A stretch of DNA of 64,000 bases from Phytophthora quininea (lineage: Eukaryota > Oomycota > Peronosporomycetes > Peronosporales > Peronosporaceae). Within the stretch, counting starts at the first letter, position 1, and each line of letters starts with the position of its first letter. The notes below the pieces were generated by a model. It was not told the DNA's origin, searched no databases, and was given only the letters and a program-made list of their open reading frames with translations. This document shows, one piece after another, positions 1 through 10,919 of the stretch. A program made the translations under genes and the position numbers. The stretch is from NCBI GenBank assembly GCA_011947345.1, contig JAAVTG010000740.1:1-64000 (forward strand), in the 5' to 3' direction.

Positions 1-542
1 GTTGGTGCCTGATGATGATAGTGTCAATGCTTTAATGCTGATCATTATAAAAAGGATGTAGGTGTATACAAATGATTGTGTTGGACTTGTATGTTGTGTT
101 AGCCTCTGCGTAGTAGTTAGCTTTCACTTTGGAACCGATATTATCATTTTCGCGGCAACTGTGGCAAGCAGTGTTACCACCTCGTTTTGGGAAATAGCAT
201 CTCTATGATTTCTCAATAATATTTGTGAATGGATTATTGGTGAGATGTAAATTTGGCTTTCAAACCTCGTACAGTACTCAAAGTATGGCAATCGAATGGA
301 GCCATAATTCGTGTGACATGTAGCGATTACACCGTTTCGCCGATCTAATTCTCCATTTATATGCATCCCACCAATCCGCACTCGTACAACCATGTATCTA
401 GTATCGGGTTCCAAAGTGAAAGCTAACTACTACGCAGAGGCTAACACAACATACAAGTCCAACACAATCATTTGTATACACCTACATCCTTTTTATAATG
501 ATCAGCATTAAAGCATTGACACTATCATCATCAGGCACCAAC
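1..542. repeat. Perfect fold-back (inverted repeat) element, left edge cut by window
   Basis: Bases 1-136 are the reverse complement of about 406-542 with no mismatch that I could find (one extra G at the inner edge), enclosing a loop of about 270 bases. The arms begin gttggtgcctgatgat and end ggcaccaac. Long arms around a short loop fit a fold-back/MITE-like element or a hairpin arising at a contig or read end. The left boundary and any target duplication lie outside the window, so the family cannot be assigned. Confidence 0.85.
124..414 (-). CDS. Unrecognised 96-aa ORF filling the fold-back loop
   Basis: The ORF starts in one inverted arm (MEPDTRYMVV) and stops in the other, so it spans the unique loop almost exactly. 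It has no signal peptide or cysteine pattern and I do not recognise the family; it is basic with mixed hydrophobicity. It could be a captured gene fragment or a chance ORF in a non-autonomous element. No transposase motif is visible. Confidence 0.25.
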   Translation of the reverse strand: MEPDTRYMVVRVRIGGMHINGELDRRNGVIATCHTNYGSIRLPYFEYCTRFESQIYISPIIHSQILLRNHRDAISQNEVVTLLATVAAKMIISVPK

Positions 543-969
543 AGCCCAAATAGCTGTGCATAATGCCACCGAATAGGTTTTAAAAGGCGTCAACGACGAG
601 TCATGCCACAGCTTTCGGATGTGTTATTGTCAACGTGCACGCAGGTGTGTTCGTTAGTGTAAACGTTCCAGATTGTATCCTTTTGTTTCCTATAGTAGTA
701 TTGTGGAAGTACGTACTTGTAGAAGTAGACCCACCGATGCACTGGGTGTGTCCGTTCTGAGGTTTGCTCGCATTTGATCGATAGCCCGCATGGTATATAA
801 CGGGCTAGCGCTTCGCTGGCGCTCGTAATAATACGTTATCGGAGGTTGTAGCTTGTACAACCTACCGCCTCTACAGCACTAGAAACAGTTATAATACACT
901 TCCTACAGTATTCAGCATAACGCTCGCAGTCGACATCAGACAATACCACCATCCAAACATGATGGCGAG
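543..969. other. Non-coding stretch, nothing recognised
   Basis: No ORF, repeat or RNA gene was recognised. A short inverted match (ataacg / cgttat) brackets about 785-835, which is too weak to name. Confidence 0.4.
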
Positions 970-1013
970 GTGGCACTGCATCCTCGAAGACCCGATACGA
1001 TGTTCGTCATACG

Positions 1014-1550
1014 TTGCTTGGGAGTCGCGATGAGAAGAATGTATTTGCGAAGATTTTGGGGAATGCCTGCTTCAAAAACAACGACACCGGTATCAGTAGT
1101 ACCACCCAAAAGTGCAGAAACAGTGCAGAGGCGTACCTGTCACTCTGTCGATCTCCTAAGGGCTACCAGTTCTTACAGCGTACCTTAACTGGTACCCCTG
1201 GATGCCGAGCGACGGTGACTCACTCCGGTCCAACATTCCCTTTATAGCCGTAGTCGAAAACCAGCTCTTCACCCTCAGCGATGTCGCGGAGAGCCCACAC
1301 ACTGATGTGGTGAATCCCACAAACACTAACTATCTTCGCCGTGCAGTTCGGCGCCACACCATCGTGGTTGATGAACTTGCTCTTATTGCCACTGCGCAAC
1401 GCGTCCAGCACCGCGTCCTCGTTCAGATCAAACAAATAGCTCATCTCCATTTTGTCGTAAATGAAGCCGCGCCGTTCGGCTTCGTCTTGCGACAGCATTC
1501 CACCAGCGGGCTGCTAGCACCGAACATGACAAGGACCATGTTTTGAACTC
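1014..1550 (-). pseudogene. EZH-type SET-domain fragment (H3K27 methyltransferase-like), rearranged
   Basis: The minus-strand frame 1498-1220 reads like the core of an Enhancer-of-zeste SET domain: a SQDEAERRG segment, YLFDLNEDAVLDA, a GNKSKFINHDGVAPNC block matching the family's N-H-S-x-x-P-N-C step (here N-H-D), and a C-terminal EGEELVFDYGYK. In the intact family this domain transfers methyl groups from S-adenosylmethionine to histone H3. The N-terminal EZH regions and the CXC domain are absent. A piece that lies upstream in the sister copy at 14.5-14.9 kb (NVFAKI...) is here on the opposite strand at 1014-1100, so the locus has been internally inverted. Probably a dead fragment; retroposed or transduplicated origin is possible. 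Confidence 0.7.
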
Positions 1551-1669
1551 AGACCATGAAAATTGGGCTCTTCGTATAGGGATTATGTACATGTATTCGT
1601 TTTTGGTATCTGGTATCTCTGGAGGCATTGCATGATGCTCTTCTGGTTGTGTTTTGTCCTTTGTTACAG

Positions 1670-1894
1670 TTATATCCATGGTGCTAGTGAACGCTCGCAG
1701 TCGTGACGGATAAAGTCATCTGGACCGGAAGCTATGTACGGCTTCATGGCAATGTATGAAGTGAGCATATCGCCGAGACATGAGCGAGCTGCTGCTCCTG
1801 CCGGCAACGTGGCGCAGTATTTTGTCTTGTCGTCCACATCAATCTTCGCATTAACATAACACACGAGAGGCAAACTTCCTGGGAGCGCTGCCAC
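1670..1894 (-). CDS. Unrecognised small ORF
   Basis: A 74-aa frame starting MAALPGSLPLVCYVNAK. It contains four cysteines but no family I can name. It lies between the SET fragment and the ankyrin gene on the same strand and might be a remnant exon. The coding evidence is only the open frame. Confidence 0.2.
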   Translation of the reverse strand: MAALPGSLPLVCYVNAKIDVDDKTKYCATLPAGAAARSCLGDMLTSYIAMKPYIASGPDDFIRHDCERSLAPWI

Positions 1895-1944
1895 CTCCCT
1901 CGTTAGCGTACCTCGTTTGGAGCACTAAATCATCTTGAACAGCC

Positions 1945-4509
1945 TCATCTCTTCACCGAGCTCGCCCTAATCAATTCCTCTGGCTTAAAAGATGCCTTTG
2001 ATGATGGCCACCAAGAGGACTTGGGCATACCGTCCAGGTTTTGGGGATACTCACTCAGTATGGCGAACGAAAACTTTCGGAGCTCTAGTAGCTTACCAAC
2101 CTCAGCAACATCGGCAACCTCTTCTTTGACGTATTTTGGAAGCAATGTGCTGCATGTCCTGGTATCCTAGCTTCGTGTGCCACGTTACGAGTTCGGCTTT
2201 CGAAAGACGGCGTGGCCTGCATGCCGAGGCCAATGCAGTTGGGGAGCATGCGCAAGATGATCCCGAAGCAAGCCGATGTTAGTGCGAATACTCGGTTTGA
2301 GCTTGCGCTGGTGTGAAAGTGCATCCGATTGCGAAGAATGCGCGACGGGTACTGTCATCTCCCACGGTATTCGTACGGGTTCCACTACAAGGCGCCTCGA
2401 GAAGCGCGTCAACGGTCCACTGATTAGCGAAACATGCTCCTCGGCTTTTGCTCGGGAAGCAACCAGCTCTTCCATGACGCTTTTTTGGCGATCTTGAGCC
2501 AGCACGACGGATTTCAAGGGCGATCGCTGGGTCATAAACCGCTCCCGCAACTCTCCAAAGCTCTTGCAGCTACCGGAGTTCATCGACTTAATATTAATCG
2601 ACGTAGCCTCCGTGTTGTTGCTGATGGTGGGGCTCTCAGTATTTGTACTGGTAGGCCACGGTGTTGAAGGCGGCAAGATCAGTTCGTCGTCTTCGAAGTC
2701 GTACAGGGAATCGGAATCTTCGGACCTTGTCGTTAAAGCTGTTCTTGGGCGTGCATGGGATGCTCCACGAGCATGAGCCGTCGAACGGAACTGGACGTGG
2801 CGTGAAGGCATCGCGTGCAAGGATTTCGCGGTTCCTGGTCCTCGCATCTCACCGTGCTCTTCAGACTCCTCAGGCGGTCGAACAAGGTCTTCCACTGACC
2901 GGTGCCGCCACTTCTTGGCCAGGTAAATGACGCTCTTCTTGTCTTCATTGATGACACTGGCGCTGGCACCGTGTTCCAGCAACACTTGAGTGGCGACTTC
3001 ATTGCCGTTCATGGCAGCGAAGTGCATGGGAGTGTTGAGTTTCATTGACTTGGCGTTCACATCGGCTCCGCCAGCGATAGCATCTCGTAGTAGCTGGCGA
3101 TCTCGGCAGAAAGCTGCCAGATAGTGCAGTGGGCTATGGGCTTGTTTGTTCTGGTGCGCGGGGTTCGCTCCAGCGTTCAAAAAAGCGTACAACCTCTAGC
3201 TGGCCGCCCAAACACGCCTGGAGAAGTGGCGTTTGGCCATCGCCATCAACAGCATCTAGCGTTGCGCCGGCTGTGAGCAGTTCCTTGACCAGGTCGAACT
3301 CCTCCGTCATGACAGCCAAATGCAGTGGTGTCCACGCTCCTTCTCGCGTCGTAGCATTAATTTGAACCTTCGCACCACGAATCATGGCTAGCGCCACTTG
3401 TCGGAAGTTCTTGATGATTGCCGTGTGGAGGCAAGCCTGACCGGTTTCTTCGTCGACACTATTGAAAGTCGCATACGCTTGGTCGGGTGGGGTGTGCAGC
3501 GAAAACATCTCGACGAGCTGGTCAATGTTGAACGTTTGTTGTAGCGCCAAGTGCAGCGCATTCGAGCCCTTCCTGTCTCGCAAGTCGGCCTTGACACCAT
3601 CCAGCTGCAGTAGCAGCTTGATGCAAGCCACGTGACCACGTAGCGCTGCGAGATGCAGGGCAGTTTGGTTTTCATTTTGTGTCACTAGATTCACGAGTGG
3701 CTTCATGTACTCAATTCGAGATGGTGCCAGGAGCTCTGCCAAGATTCTATCACTGCCGTTTGCGGCCGCGACGTGCAGCAACGAGCTCCCATGGTTGTCG
3801 ACGCTCTGGAGAATCACCTCGGTCTCTTGTGTCAACATCGACGCCAGGAATGTAAACAATTCGGTCAGTCGGAACTCGGCTGTGACGTGGAATATGCTCT
3901 GGATTAACAACAACAAACAGATCAGTCTAGAGTTCACTAACGTGACTGTACGCTTCGCAGCTAACCTTTGCGCGTTGTCCTTGACCGTCAGATCTGCTCC
4001 AAGTCGCAGCAAAAGCCGCACCAGCTCCATATCGTTCATTTTGCACGCTCGATGAAGTGGCGGGAGTCCTGCTTTGTTCGTACTGGTAAAATACAATTTT
4101 TGTCCTCCGACGCGACAGAGAGACTGGAGTCGATGAACTCGAGTAGTCTCAGCTCAACCGCCATGTTCCACTTGTCTGTGCTCGATTTCAGCTGCGCCAG
4201 CATAGCCGTCTCCTGCCTCAATTTCTGCTGCCTAGCTGCGGTAGCACGCACCTCCTGCACCTGCAACTGCGTCGCGTAATGGTCTTCCCACATCATTTGA
4301 CTCTCGCGCGCTTCCCGCTTGGCATCTCGGAGCACTTCGAGACTTTCGGCGCAGTCGGAAATGTCGTTGGTGTTGAAGCCTTCGCTCTGATGTACAAAGC
4401 TGCGCTGCCATTTCAGCGCCGCCGCCACTTGATCCTTCGGAATCTGGCCTCGCTGCCGCCGTCGAGGCTCCTCTTCCATCAAGCGGAGCCGCTCCTCCAG
4501 CGACGCCAT
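1945..4509 (-). CDS. Ankyrin-repeat protein with N-terminal coiled coil
   Basis: Start chosen at 4509 (MASLEERLRLMEEEPRRRQR), because the in-frame upstream codons look like UTR. The first ~140 residues are charged and helical, predicted coiled coil. From about 4090 to 2900 follow ankyrin repeats with typical cores such as GLPPLHRACK, NQTALHLAALRGH, GAWTPLHLAV, HSPLHYLAAF and NTPMHFAAMNG; these stack as a protein-binding scaffold. A Ser/Thr-rich acidic linker follows (about 2850-2550). The frame changes at T5 4097-4101 and at A6 3179-3184; in both places one or two extra bases restore the repeat consensus exactly, so these may be sequence errors. A possible intron (GTTAG...CAG) lies at about 3899-3965 but the frame also reads through. 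The 3' end below 2185 is uncertain: a frame 2145-1945 may be the last exon. Pieces of this gene recur at 59.3-59.5 kb. Confidence 0.8.
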
Positions 4510-4640
4510 GTTATCTACCAAGTAAACTATTTATGTAAGGCACGCAGCTTGTCACCAGCTAATTCCTGTATGCTGTCCACAACATGTAACGCACAACCAC
4601 CCGCACAATTCGAGCCCTTCACTCCAAGCATGATGTCGCA

Positions 4641-5362
4641 TTACATGTTGCCTGCGCGGTACTCGTCCAATTGCTCGAGGGTGCCCGTCTCCAAGAACTC
4701 GTCGATTTTGGAGGCCGAGGCCTTGCCGACTCCCTTCAACTTGAGCGCCTGTTTGCCGTTCTTGATTTCATCTTCACAGTCGCGGATCGCCTTGGCCACC
4801 TTGGACCAGGTACCGCCTTTGAACTTCTCTCCACGCTTGAACTCGAAGCCCGAGAGCTCGGAGAAGGCCTCGGCCAGTCCCTGGTTGGCCTCGACCGTAG
4901 CTGCGGCCTTCTTTTGGGTTTCTTGGCCTTCTTGTCGTCCTCGTCTTCCTCTTTGACCTTGGAGTCGTCGTCACTCTTGCGCTTGCGGCCAGTTTTGGTC
5001 TTCTTGGGCGAAGCTTCCTCCTTGACGCCGAACTTCTTGATCATTTCCTGTTGAAAGAAGCAGTAGCAGTCAGTTGCAGTGCTTTTTTATCAATTACAAT
5101 ACAAATTGCCGATAAAAGTGCTACCTTGAGTGCTGCTTCCAATTGGAACTCGCCCTAGAAGCAGGTAAATATGTTGCAACAGGTTAGCAAGAATGATGAT
5201 ATTGGTTGGTGTTTAATGACGCACGTCCTCGCGCGTGGCATTGAGCATGGTGCCGGCCTCGACGGCTGCATTGATCGGGTCCGTTGGCACCTTGACGCCC
5301 TCCTTGGCACAGCGCGCCAGCAGCTCCTTGGCCGCCTTCTTGCTCGCCTCGCGGCTCGCCAT
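4641..5362 (-). CDS. Nuclear helix-hairpin-helix protein (DNA polymerase beta N-terminal-like)
   Basis: A three-exon model fits exactly: exon 1 5362-5225 (46 codons, MASREASKKAAKELL), a GTGCGT...CTAG intron of 70 nt, exon 2 5154-5125 (GEFQLEAALK), a GTAGC...ACAG intron of 77 nt, and exon 3 5047-4641. Exon 3 encodes a Lys/Asp/Glu-rich, nuclear-localisation-like stretch, then a ~75-residue domain with KGGTWSKVAKAIRDCEDEI followed by LKLKGVGKASASKIDEFL, the GxGxxxAxKI hairpin signature of the 8-kDa domain of polymerase beta/TdT/PARP-related proteins that binds DNA ends. The frame breaks at T4 4912-4915; one extra A on the coding strand joins the two halves. No polymerase palm is present, so this is a stand-alone HhH protein of about 190 aa. 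Confidence 0.8.
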
Positions 5363-6362
5363 GTTTGATCTGCTTGGCGGGAGATGCACACGAAAATGGG
5401 TAAATGGGTCAGTTGCACCATATGGTTGTGGTTGATGTGCCCAAATGATTAGCTAATGAAAAAGTATCTTGTACTCACCATCGACAATGACCCCGTGCTG
5501 TTGGTCTCCGCTATCGTTTGCAGAGCCGACTGCGGCAGTGACTGCTCAACAATAAAGCTGGTCACCTCACGGTTTTATCTGTACATGTGGAAGCAGTCGA
5601 TTGTCCTTGAAAACTGATCCTCTGAGCCAGCGGAAAGCTGGAAAAGCGTCAGCGTCAGAAAGCTGGGCAGCCAACGCGCTGACTTGAATGACGATCCCTC
5701 TGCTCGACAGAGCCGCCAGCGGATCCCGACGTCAATTGGCTGTGCCCTCGCCGGCCTGGACAGTGCAAGCGAACTCGGCTGCTCGTGATTTATTATAATG
5801 CGGCGGCGACGATGATTCGCGTCCCCGGGATTGAAGAGGGAAGCACGTCAACCTGGTCAGCTGCGCTGCGAACGCGATAAAGATGAGCGGAGTCGAGCGC
5901 CCAACGGCGCTAAGTGTGGACTGCTAGATTCGGTTTCCTGTTGCCCCGAGCAATATTTCATCTCGCTAATCCGTCCACCACACCGAAGCAATGGAGACAT
6001 GCACGTCGACGTGGCGAGCGAAGGCGGACCAAACGCAGTCGCATGTCCATTTAGCTCGGCGGCGGCACCATGGAGGAATCCCCGAATAAAAATCAGGCCT
6101 CGCCGTGAATTTTCAACGCCAGCGCTCGCCGAACAGTCACAGTGGGACTTTTGCCTAGAAATCACCAAAAGCGCATACTACCATCTCAAGTAGTGGTCCT
6201 ACATAGGCGTGTTTTCAAAACCCACGCCCTTCCTGAGTGGTTTCCAGCAGCCGCCTCACAACCGAAAAGAAGCCGCAAGGAAAGCAGTGCTATAAGCCAC
6301 CGCCGAGGTTGTAGCTGTCCGCCCGAGGGCGTCCTCACTTGTTATTCCTACGGCTCCTTCCC
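5363..6362. promoter_or_regulatory. Shared upstream region of two divergent genes
   Basis: About 1 kb separates the divergent starts of the HhH gene (minus) and the 6363 gene (plus). Frames here lack recognisable domains. I see no clear TATA box or initiator, so 'promoter' is inferred from position only; a 5' UTR intron is possible. Confidence 0.4.
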
Positions 6363-8450
6363 ATGCTCATGACCGAGACCTACAGCGCTGCCAGCAGTCT
6401 GGACGCCGACGCCGACGCGCTGTCCGAGCGACTGCGTCTCAAGATCCAGCCGTCGCCCCCAAAGTTCCCGTACCGGGACGAGTTCTTCGAGCTCACCGTG
6501 TACCTGGTGGACGCCACCGACCGCCTCAAGGACGAGGTGGACGTTCCTCTCAACGTGGAACTCTACGCCGCCGAGAAGATGCTACCTGTCGAGAAGGACA
6601 TCCTGCACATTGACCCCGCCACTAAGCCCATTATGAAGGGCACGGGCATCTGCAAGCTGCGCGTCAGCATCAGCGAGTGCTCCATGGCGCTCGGGAACCG
6701 CAACTTTGTGATCCACATCTCCGCTGCTACCAATAAAGACATACCACTGAACGTGACGCCGGCAGTGACGTCGGAGATGACGGTGATCCAACACCGTCTT
6801 CTCATCCAAGAGAAACTTCCAGAGCTCTGGTATAAAGACGAAGGAGGAAGGGACAAGTGCATGACGTTGCCGATCTTTTGGTGGATGCCAAGGGAGAACG
6901 TGTGGGCAATCGCCCCGTGCCGTTGAGAGTCACGCTGCTCTACGAGAACGAGCACCCGGTGCTGAAACAAGACATCCTCAAGATGTCGCCGGACTGCCAA
7001 CGCACCATCGACTCGACGGGGAAAGCTGTGCTTAAACTCCGGATTGAAGACGTCTCCAAGAACCACCAAGGACAAGCGTTCCGACTCAAAGTCGAGGCCG
7101 ACACGGCGCAGTCTCCGCTCAACTTTGACGTGGCCTACGATCTCAGCTCGTCCATTTCCGTGCGGTCCAAGCGCAATAAGCGTCGACCGGGAAAGACCGC
7201 GCCGGCCCAGATCACGCACCATATTATTACTGGCGCGTCGACCCCGATGTCGTCCACCTCGTCGCCTGGCTCCAATGCGGAGCATGAGATGATGCTGGCC
7301 AATGCATTTGGAAATGCTGCTTTTACAGCCGACGAGCGCAGGAAGAAAATGCGCACGGGAGGAACCTCGCCAGTGACGCCACGCGTTGGTGGAAGCCCCC
7401 AGGCAGGCAGTTCGCTCACAGGGGCGATGGAGAGCATTCTGAATTGGACAGGTACTGTTGTGCACGGGCTGCATCAGCTGGAGTGGCAGACAATCGGCTA
7501 CGAGTGCAAGCCGGACGGCACGGCCGATTCGGACCGGCCTATTTACCGTTGCCCGGCTTGCTGGAGATACAAGGACGTCATGACATACGAGTCGGCGCAG
7601 CACGACACCAAGTGTTTGATTGCGAACTTGCTGCTCACATATGCGACGGAGACCATGGGCCACCTGGACTATGTGCTCAAGGGCGTAGAACGCATCCCAG
7701 CGTTAATTGCCAGCGCGCAAAAGGCAGGAGCGAAATCCATGGGGCAAATGCCAAACCAGAACGCAGGAGTACCATCGCTCGTTAGTCCCCAGAGTTCGAT
7801 CCCGAACAACATGGTGGGGTAAACCCTCTCGCCGATGACCCAACGATGAGCTCAGCCATGATGATGACCACCAGCATGGGCTCCACGACTGCGAACCAGT
7901 TTTCTATGAGTAACAGCTCGTCAGCAATGCCAACGGCTACTTCTGGAGCTATGAGCTCCGGCTTGGATGGCCCCCTGGCTTGTTCCGCAACAACTCTGGA
8001 GGCCTGACAGAGTTCATGCGGTCATTGGACGACCAAGACTCGAATGATCCGATGTTTTACCAGAATCTGGGTGGCAGCAACAGCGGCAGCAACCAGATCG
8101 CGAATGCTATTGAACTGCAGGTGTTTTACGTGGTGGCCCGGATGGTCACGCTGGACCCAAACAATCCCATTGGTTTCCCGGCCTTCGATGCCGGTATGAA
8201 TCTGCTGGGATTCTATCAAGAAGGCCGGGAGAACGCGACCACCGAGGTCGTGTTTGTGCCCACGGGTGACATCTCGGGCATCACTCAAGGTGAGATCGTG
8301 GAAACTCACCGGCTGCTGCAAATGGAAATGAAGAACAGCAGCAACGCGGTTTACACTCTGGCGAACAGCAACAACGACTTGGTGAAGCTCAAGGAAGATG
8401 TGATACTGTTCCACTGGAATGCAAAGGACCGCATTGCCGCGAAATGGTAA
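6363..8450 (+). CDS. Unrecognised protein with duplicated N-terminal domain and Cys/His cluster
   Basis: Start at 6363 (MLMTETYSAASSLDAD) with a second Met at 6369. Two ~110-residue segments resemble each other: the first has VPLNVELYAAEKMLPVEKDI then GICKLRVSISE; the second has VPLRVTLLYENEHPVLKQDI then AVLKLRIEDVSK. Each looks like a beta-sandwich. A basic Ser-rich linker follows, then a region with YRCPACWRY...HDTKC (possible zinc site) and a helical segment, a Met/Ser-rich linker, and a last conserved-looking block (ELQVFYVVARMVTLDPNNP...VVFVPTGD). Three frame breaks occur, near 6848, at G4 7816-7819 and at C5 7971-7975; one extra base at each gives a continuous protein of roughly 690 aa. 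I do not recognise the family; a regulatory or scaffold role is a guess. Confidence 0.75.
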
Positions 8451-8621
8451 AATGGGCGCTGTGTATTAGTTTTGCGACTGATTCACATGACGTCGAAGGA
8501 GATAATGTATTAGAAACAAGCTCGCGACCCTGGAGGAGGACTAACCAAGGACAGCACGAATAGTAACGAAGCAAGCAATATAAACGTGAATTATACCATG
8601 ACGTTGGCCGCCGTCGGTCAT

Positions 8622-10680
8622 TTAAGTGTTCCAGTTCGCGCTGCACTCGACAAGGAGCCGTCGGAAGCCAAGCGTTACTGGCTGCTTGGTGCTCACCAGA
8701 CTTCGCACTGTCTTCTTGAATTTCTGTTTAGACGGGAGCTCTTTACCGTTGAGGCTGCACAGCACGTCGCCCACGGACACCATCTTGGACATGCGGGCTT
8801 GGCCATCTCCAATGCTCTTCACATAGACCACCAACGCGTTCCGGCGGTCTGCATCTTCGTAGCAGCCAAAGGTGATACCAAGCTTGCCTTCGGTCCACAA
8901 AATGCTGTACGCAGCACCAAGCGACGAAGACAGAAATCCTTCGTTCGAAGTACGCGATGAATTCGATAACACTGTGAGCTGGAAGCCCGGCCAACTTTCC
9001 TGTCTGCGAAAACGCAGTAGTGCTGGTTTAGTGGCTGCTCGAAGTAGACCACGAAGTTCGGACGTGTCCTGACCCGCAGTTCGCCAATTATTAACCGACA
9101 CGAGCATGTCTCCAACAGCGTCTTCTGGCAGATCAAGAGTGCACTTCTTCAGGATTTTGTGGATGCTGGGATACCGGTCAAAAGCGGCAGTGTTGGGCTT
9201 TTGACTTGATTGTGACCAGGAATTCTTAACTGTAGCTCAAGTCTTGCACTAGTCCAAAGCACTTCGTATTCTTGCTGCTCGTGAAGTGGCGGGTGCGCAC
9301 TTTGCTGTGTGTTTCCTGTGCTACCAATGCTCGGTGCGAGTCTGCATCTAAGCCTGGCGAATAGTTGTTCGGAGATAGTGGCGGAGATGGAAAGGGGTCT
9401 CCAGTGGACGAACTGTCACCATTCTCGCTTGTGCTGTCGAAATGAGGAGGGAGGAATACAAGCTGGACTGGTTTTGGTAGAGTCTCCAGATCACGGCACA
9501 CCTCCTTCAGCCTCCGACCTTCTGTGCGCTGCCCGTTTATCGAGTAGAGCTGAAAGCCATGTTGAAGATGCTCCACATTTGCCGCCGAACCTTTGCCAGT
9601 CAAGCGATTCACCAGTGTAGCACCTGAAATGGCGTCTTCTACCAGTGATACTCCGAGTGGTCCGGTTTTCCATTCGACCCAGATCGTATCGGCACGGTTA
9701 TCAGATTGTTGTAGCTGCGGGGGTAACGAATGAGCCCCCGCTGGCATCACCGTCTGTAGAAACTCTGTGCACCGCAGATGTGCAGCCGCCCTAGCTTTCA
9801 TGCTGGAAACTGCGTTGGGAATGGCACTGCGCAGCGCGAATGAACTACCGTAGTGCACTCCGGATTGCTCGTTGGGGGCTTGGATGCTCTTAAAGTCTGC
9901 GGGGTCGTTGGCAGCACGTTCAAACGTGAGCCGCAAAGGCCGAAGACAAGATGTCACGTACTTCATCGTTGCTTCTAACCCTGCTGCAATCGCATCCATG
10001 CCGTTGACAGCGACCAGCACATCCCCGAGCTGTATGCCAGAGCTACTTTGATTCTTAACGCCAAAACGACTTGGAACTCGCGTCACGACTGGAACATCGT
10101 GAACGCCATCCCCAGTAAATGATACTCCGAGCTTCTGACGACTCAAGAGGACGTCGAAGCGGACACGCTTAGTGACTGTCGATGAACTGAAGCGAACGAT
10201 CGACGGTGCGGTTGCCATTTGCACCAACACGATGGCTGCCTCGGTGTCCATGGTGTCTACCCGTTTATTCGCCACAGCCTCCAGCACGTTACCCGGACGA
10301 ACGCCAGCTTCCCAGACATTCAAGGAAGTGACGCGCTCCACCATCAAGTCTGCGTTCTCATCGGTATACGAGTCGTCCAGTTCGTCTCCGTCTGTCGTCA
10401 AGGTGAAGCCTGGGTCCTCGCCAGTCCAGACGAAGTATCGAAGACGAACGAAGTCTGGGCAAGTCGAGTGCCAAGAATCCGATACATTTGCTGCCAACTT
10501 GTTCGTCGAGGTCGAAGTGTTTGAGACCCATGCTTCAGGAGCGCTGTTCCTCCGTCTGAAGGAGAGCACATTGCGAAAGTTATCAAAGGGCATTGGAGGC
10601 TGAAGTATGCAAAAGCGGAAATGTTGATAGAGCCATCCCTTAGCGGTGCTTTTGGCATCAATCGTGTCAAGTACATCCAT
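8622..10680 (-). CDS. Multi-PDZ domain protein
   Basis: Start at 10680 (MDVLDTIDAKSTAKGW); a later Met (MPFDNFRNVL) is an alternative. At least four PDZ-like modules can be seen by their carboxylate-loop and 'GD.L..VN' features: GFTLTTDGDE...GVRPGNVLEAVANKRV; KLGVSFTGDG...IQLGDVLVAVNGMDA; PLGVSLVEDA...GFQLYSINGQRT; and, after a frame change near 9226, VGDMLVSVNNW and KLGITFGCYE...VSVGDVLCSLNGKEL. PDZ domains bind C-terminal peptides, so this is probably a cytoplasmic scaffold. A polyproline/Ser linker lies near 9400. The break at about 9226 could be a small indel or a short intron; the model ends at 8622 (SANWNT). Confidence 0.75.
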
Positions 10681-10919
10681 CCACTCTATTAGATTGATGT
10701 ATTATCGGCTCACTCAAGCTCGGCTACCGACTTCAACCTCGGGTGCCGGTAACGTCGGCGATCATCCAGCGACATTGACTACTACATGAGAGCGCGACCG
10801 CCACCGAGCGTCTACCCAAGTTTGCCAATCTTCACCAAGGATTATATGTTTAATGTGTTCTAAATGTTAAATAGCATTTTTTGGCGGTAAAGGTTCCAAA
10901 AGTGTTTTGATCGAGCGAG

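Noticed and set aside
3899..3965. Intron in the ankyrin gene (GTTAG...CCAG, 67 nt)
   Set aside because: Removing it shifts the frame into a stop, while reading through keeps the ankyrin frame open; not accepted as modelled, though another donor could exist.
4671..5054. 127-codon Leu/Ser-rich plus-strand ORF
   Set aside because: Antisense of the HhH gene, whose three exons and domain fit precisely on the minus strand.
5831..6193. 120-codon ORF upstream of the 6363 gene
   Set aside because: No domain features, an equally long antisense frame, and it lies in the divergent promoter region.
9226..9300. Homopolymer explanation for the PDZ-gene break
   Set aside because: The local sequence (agttaag) has no run whose extension by one base repairs the frame; left as indel or intron.
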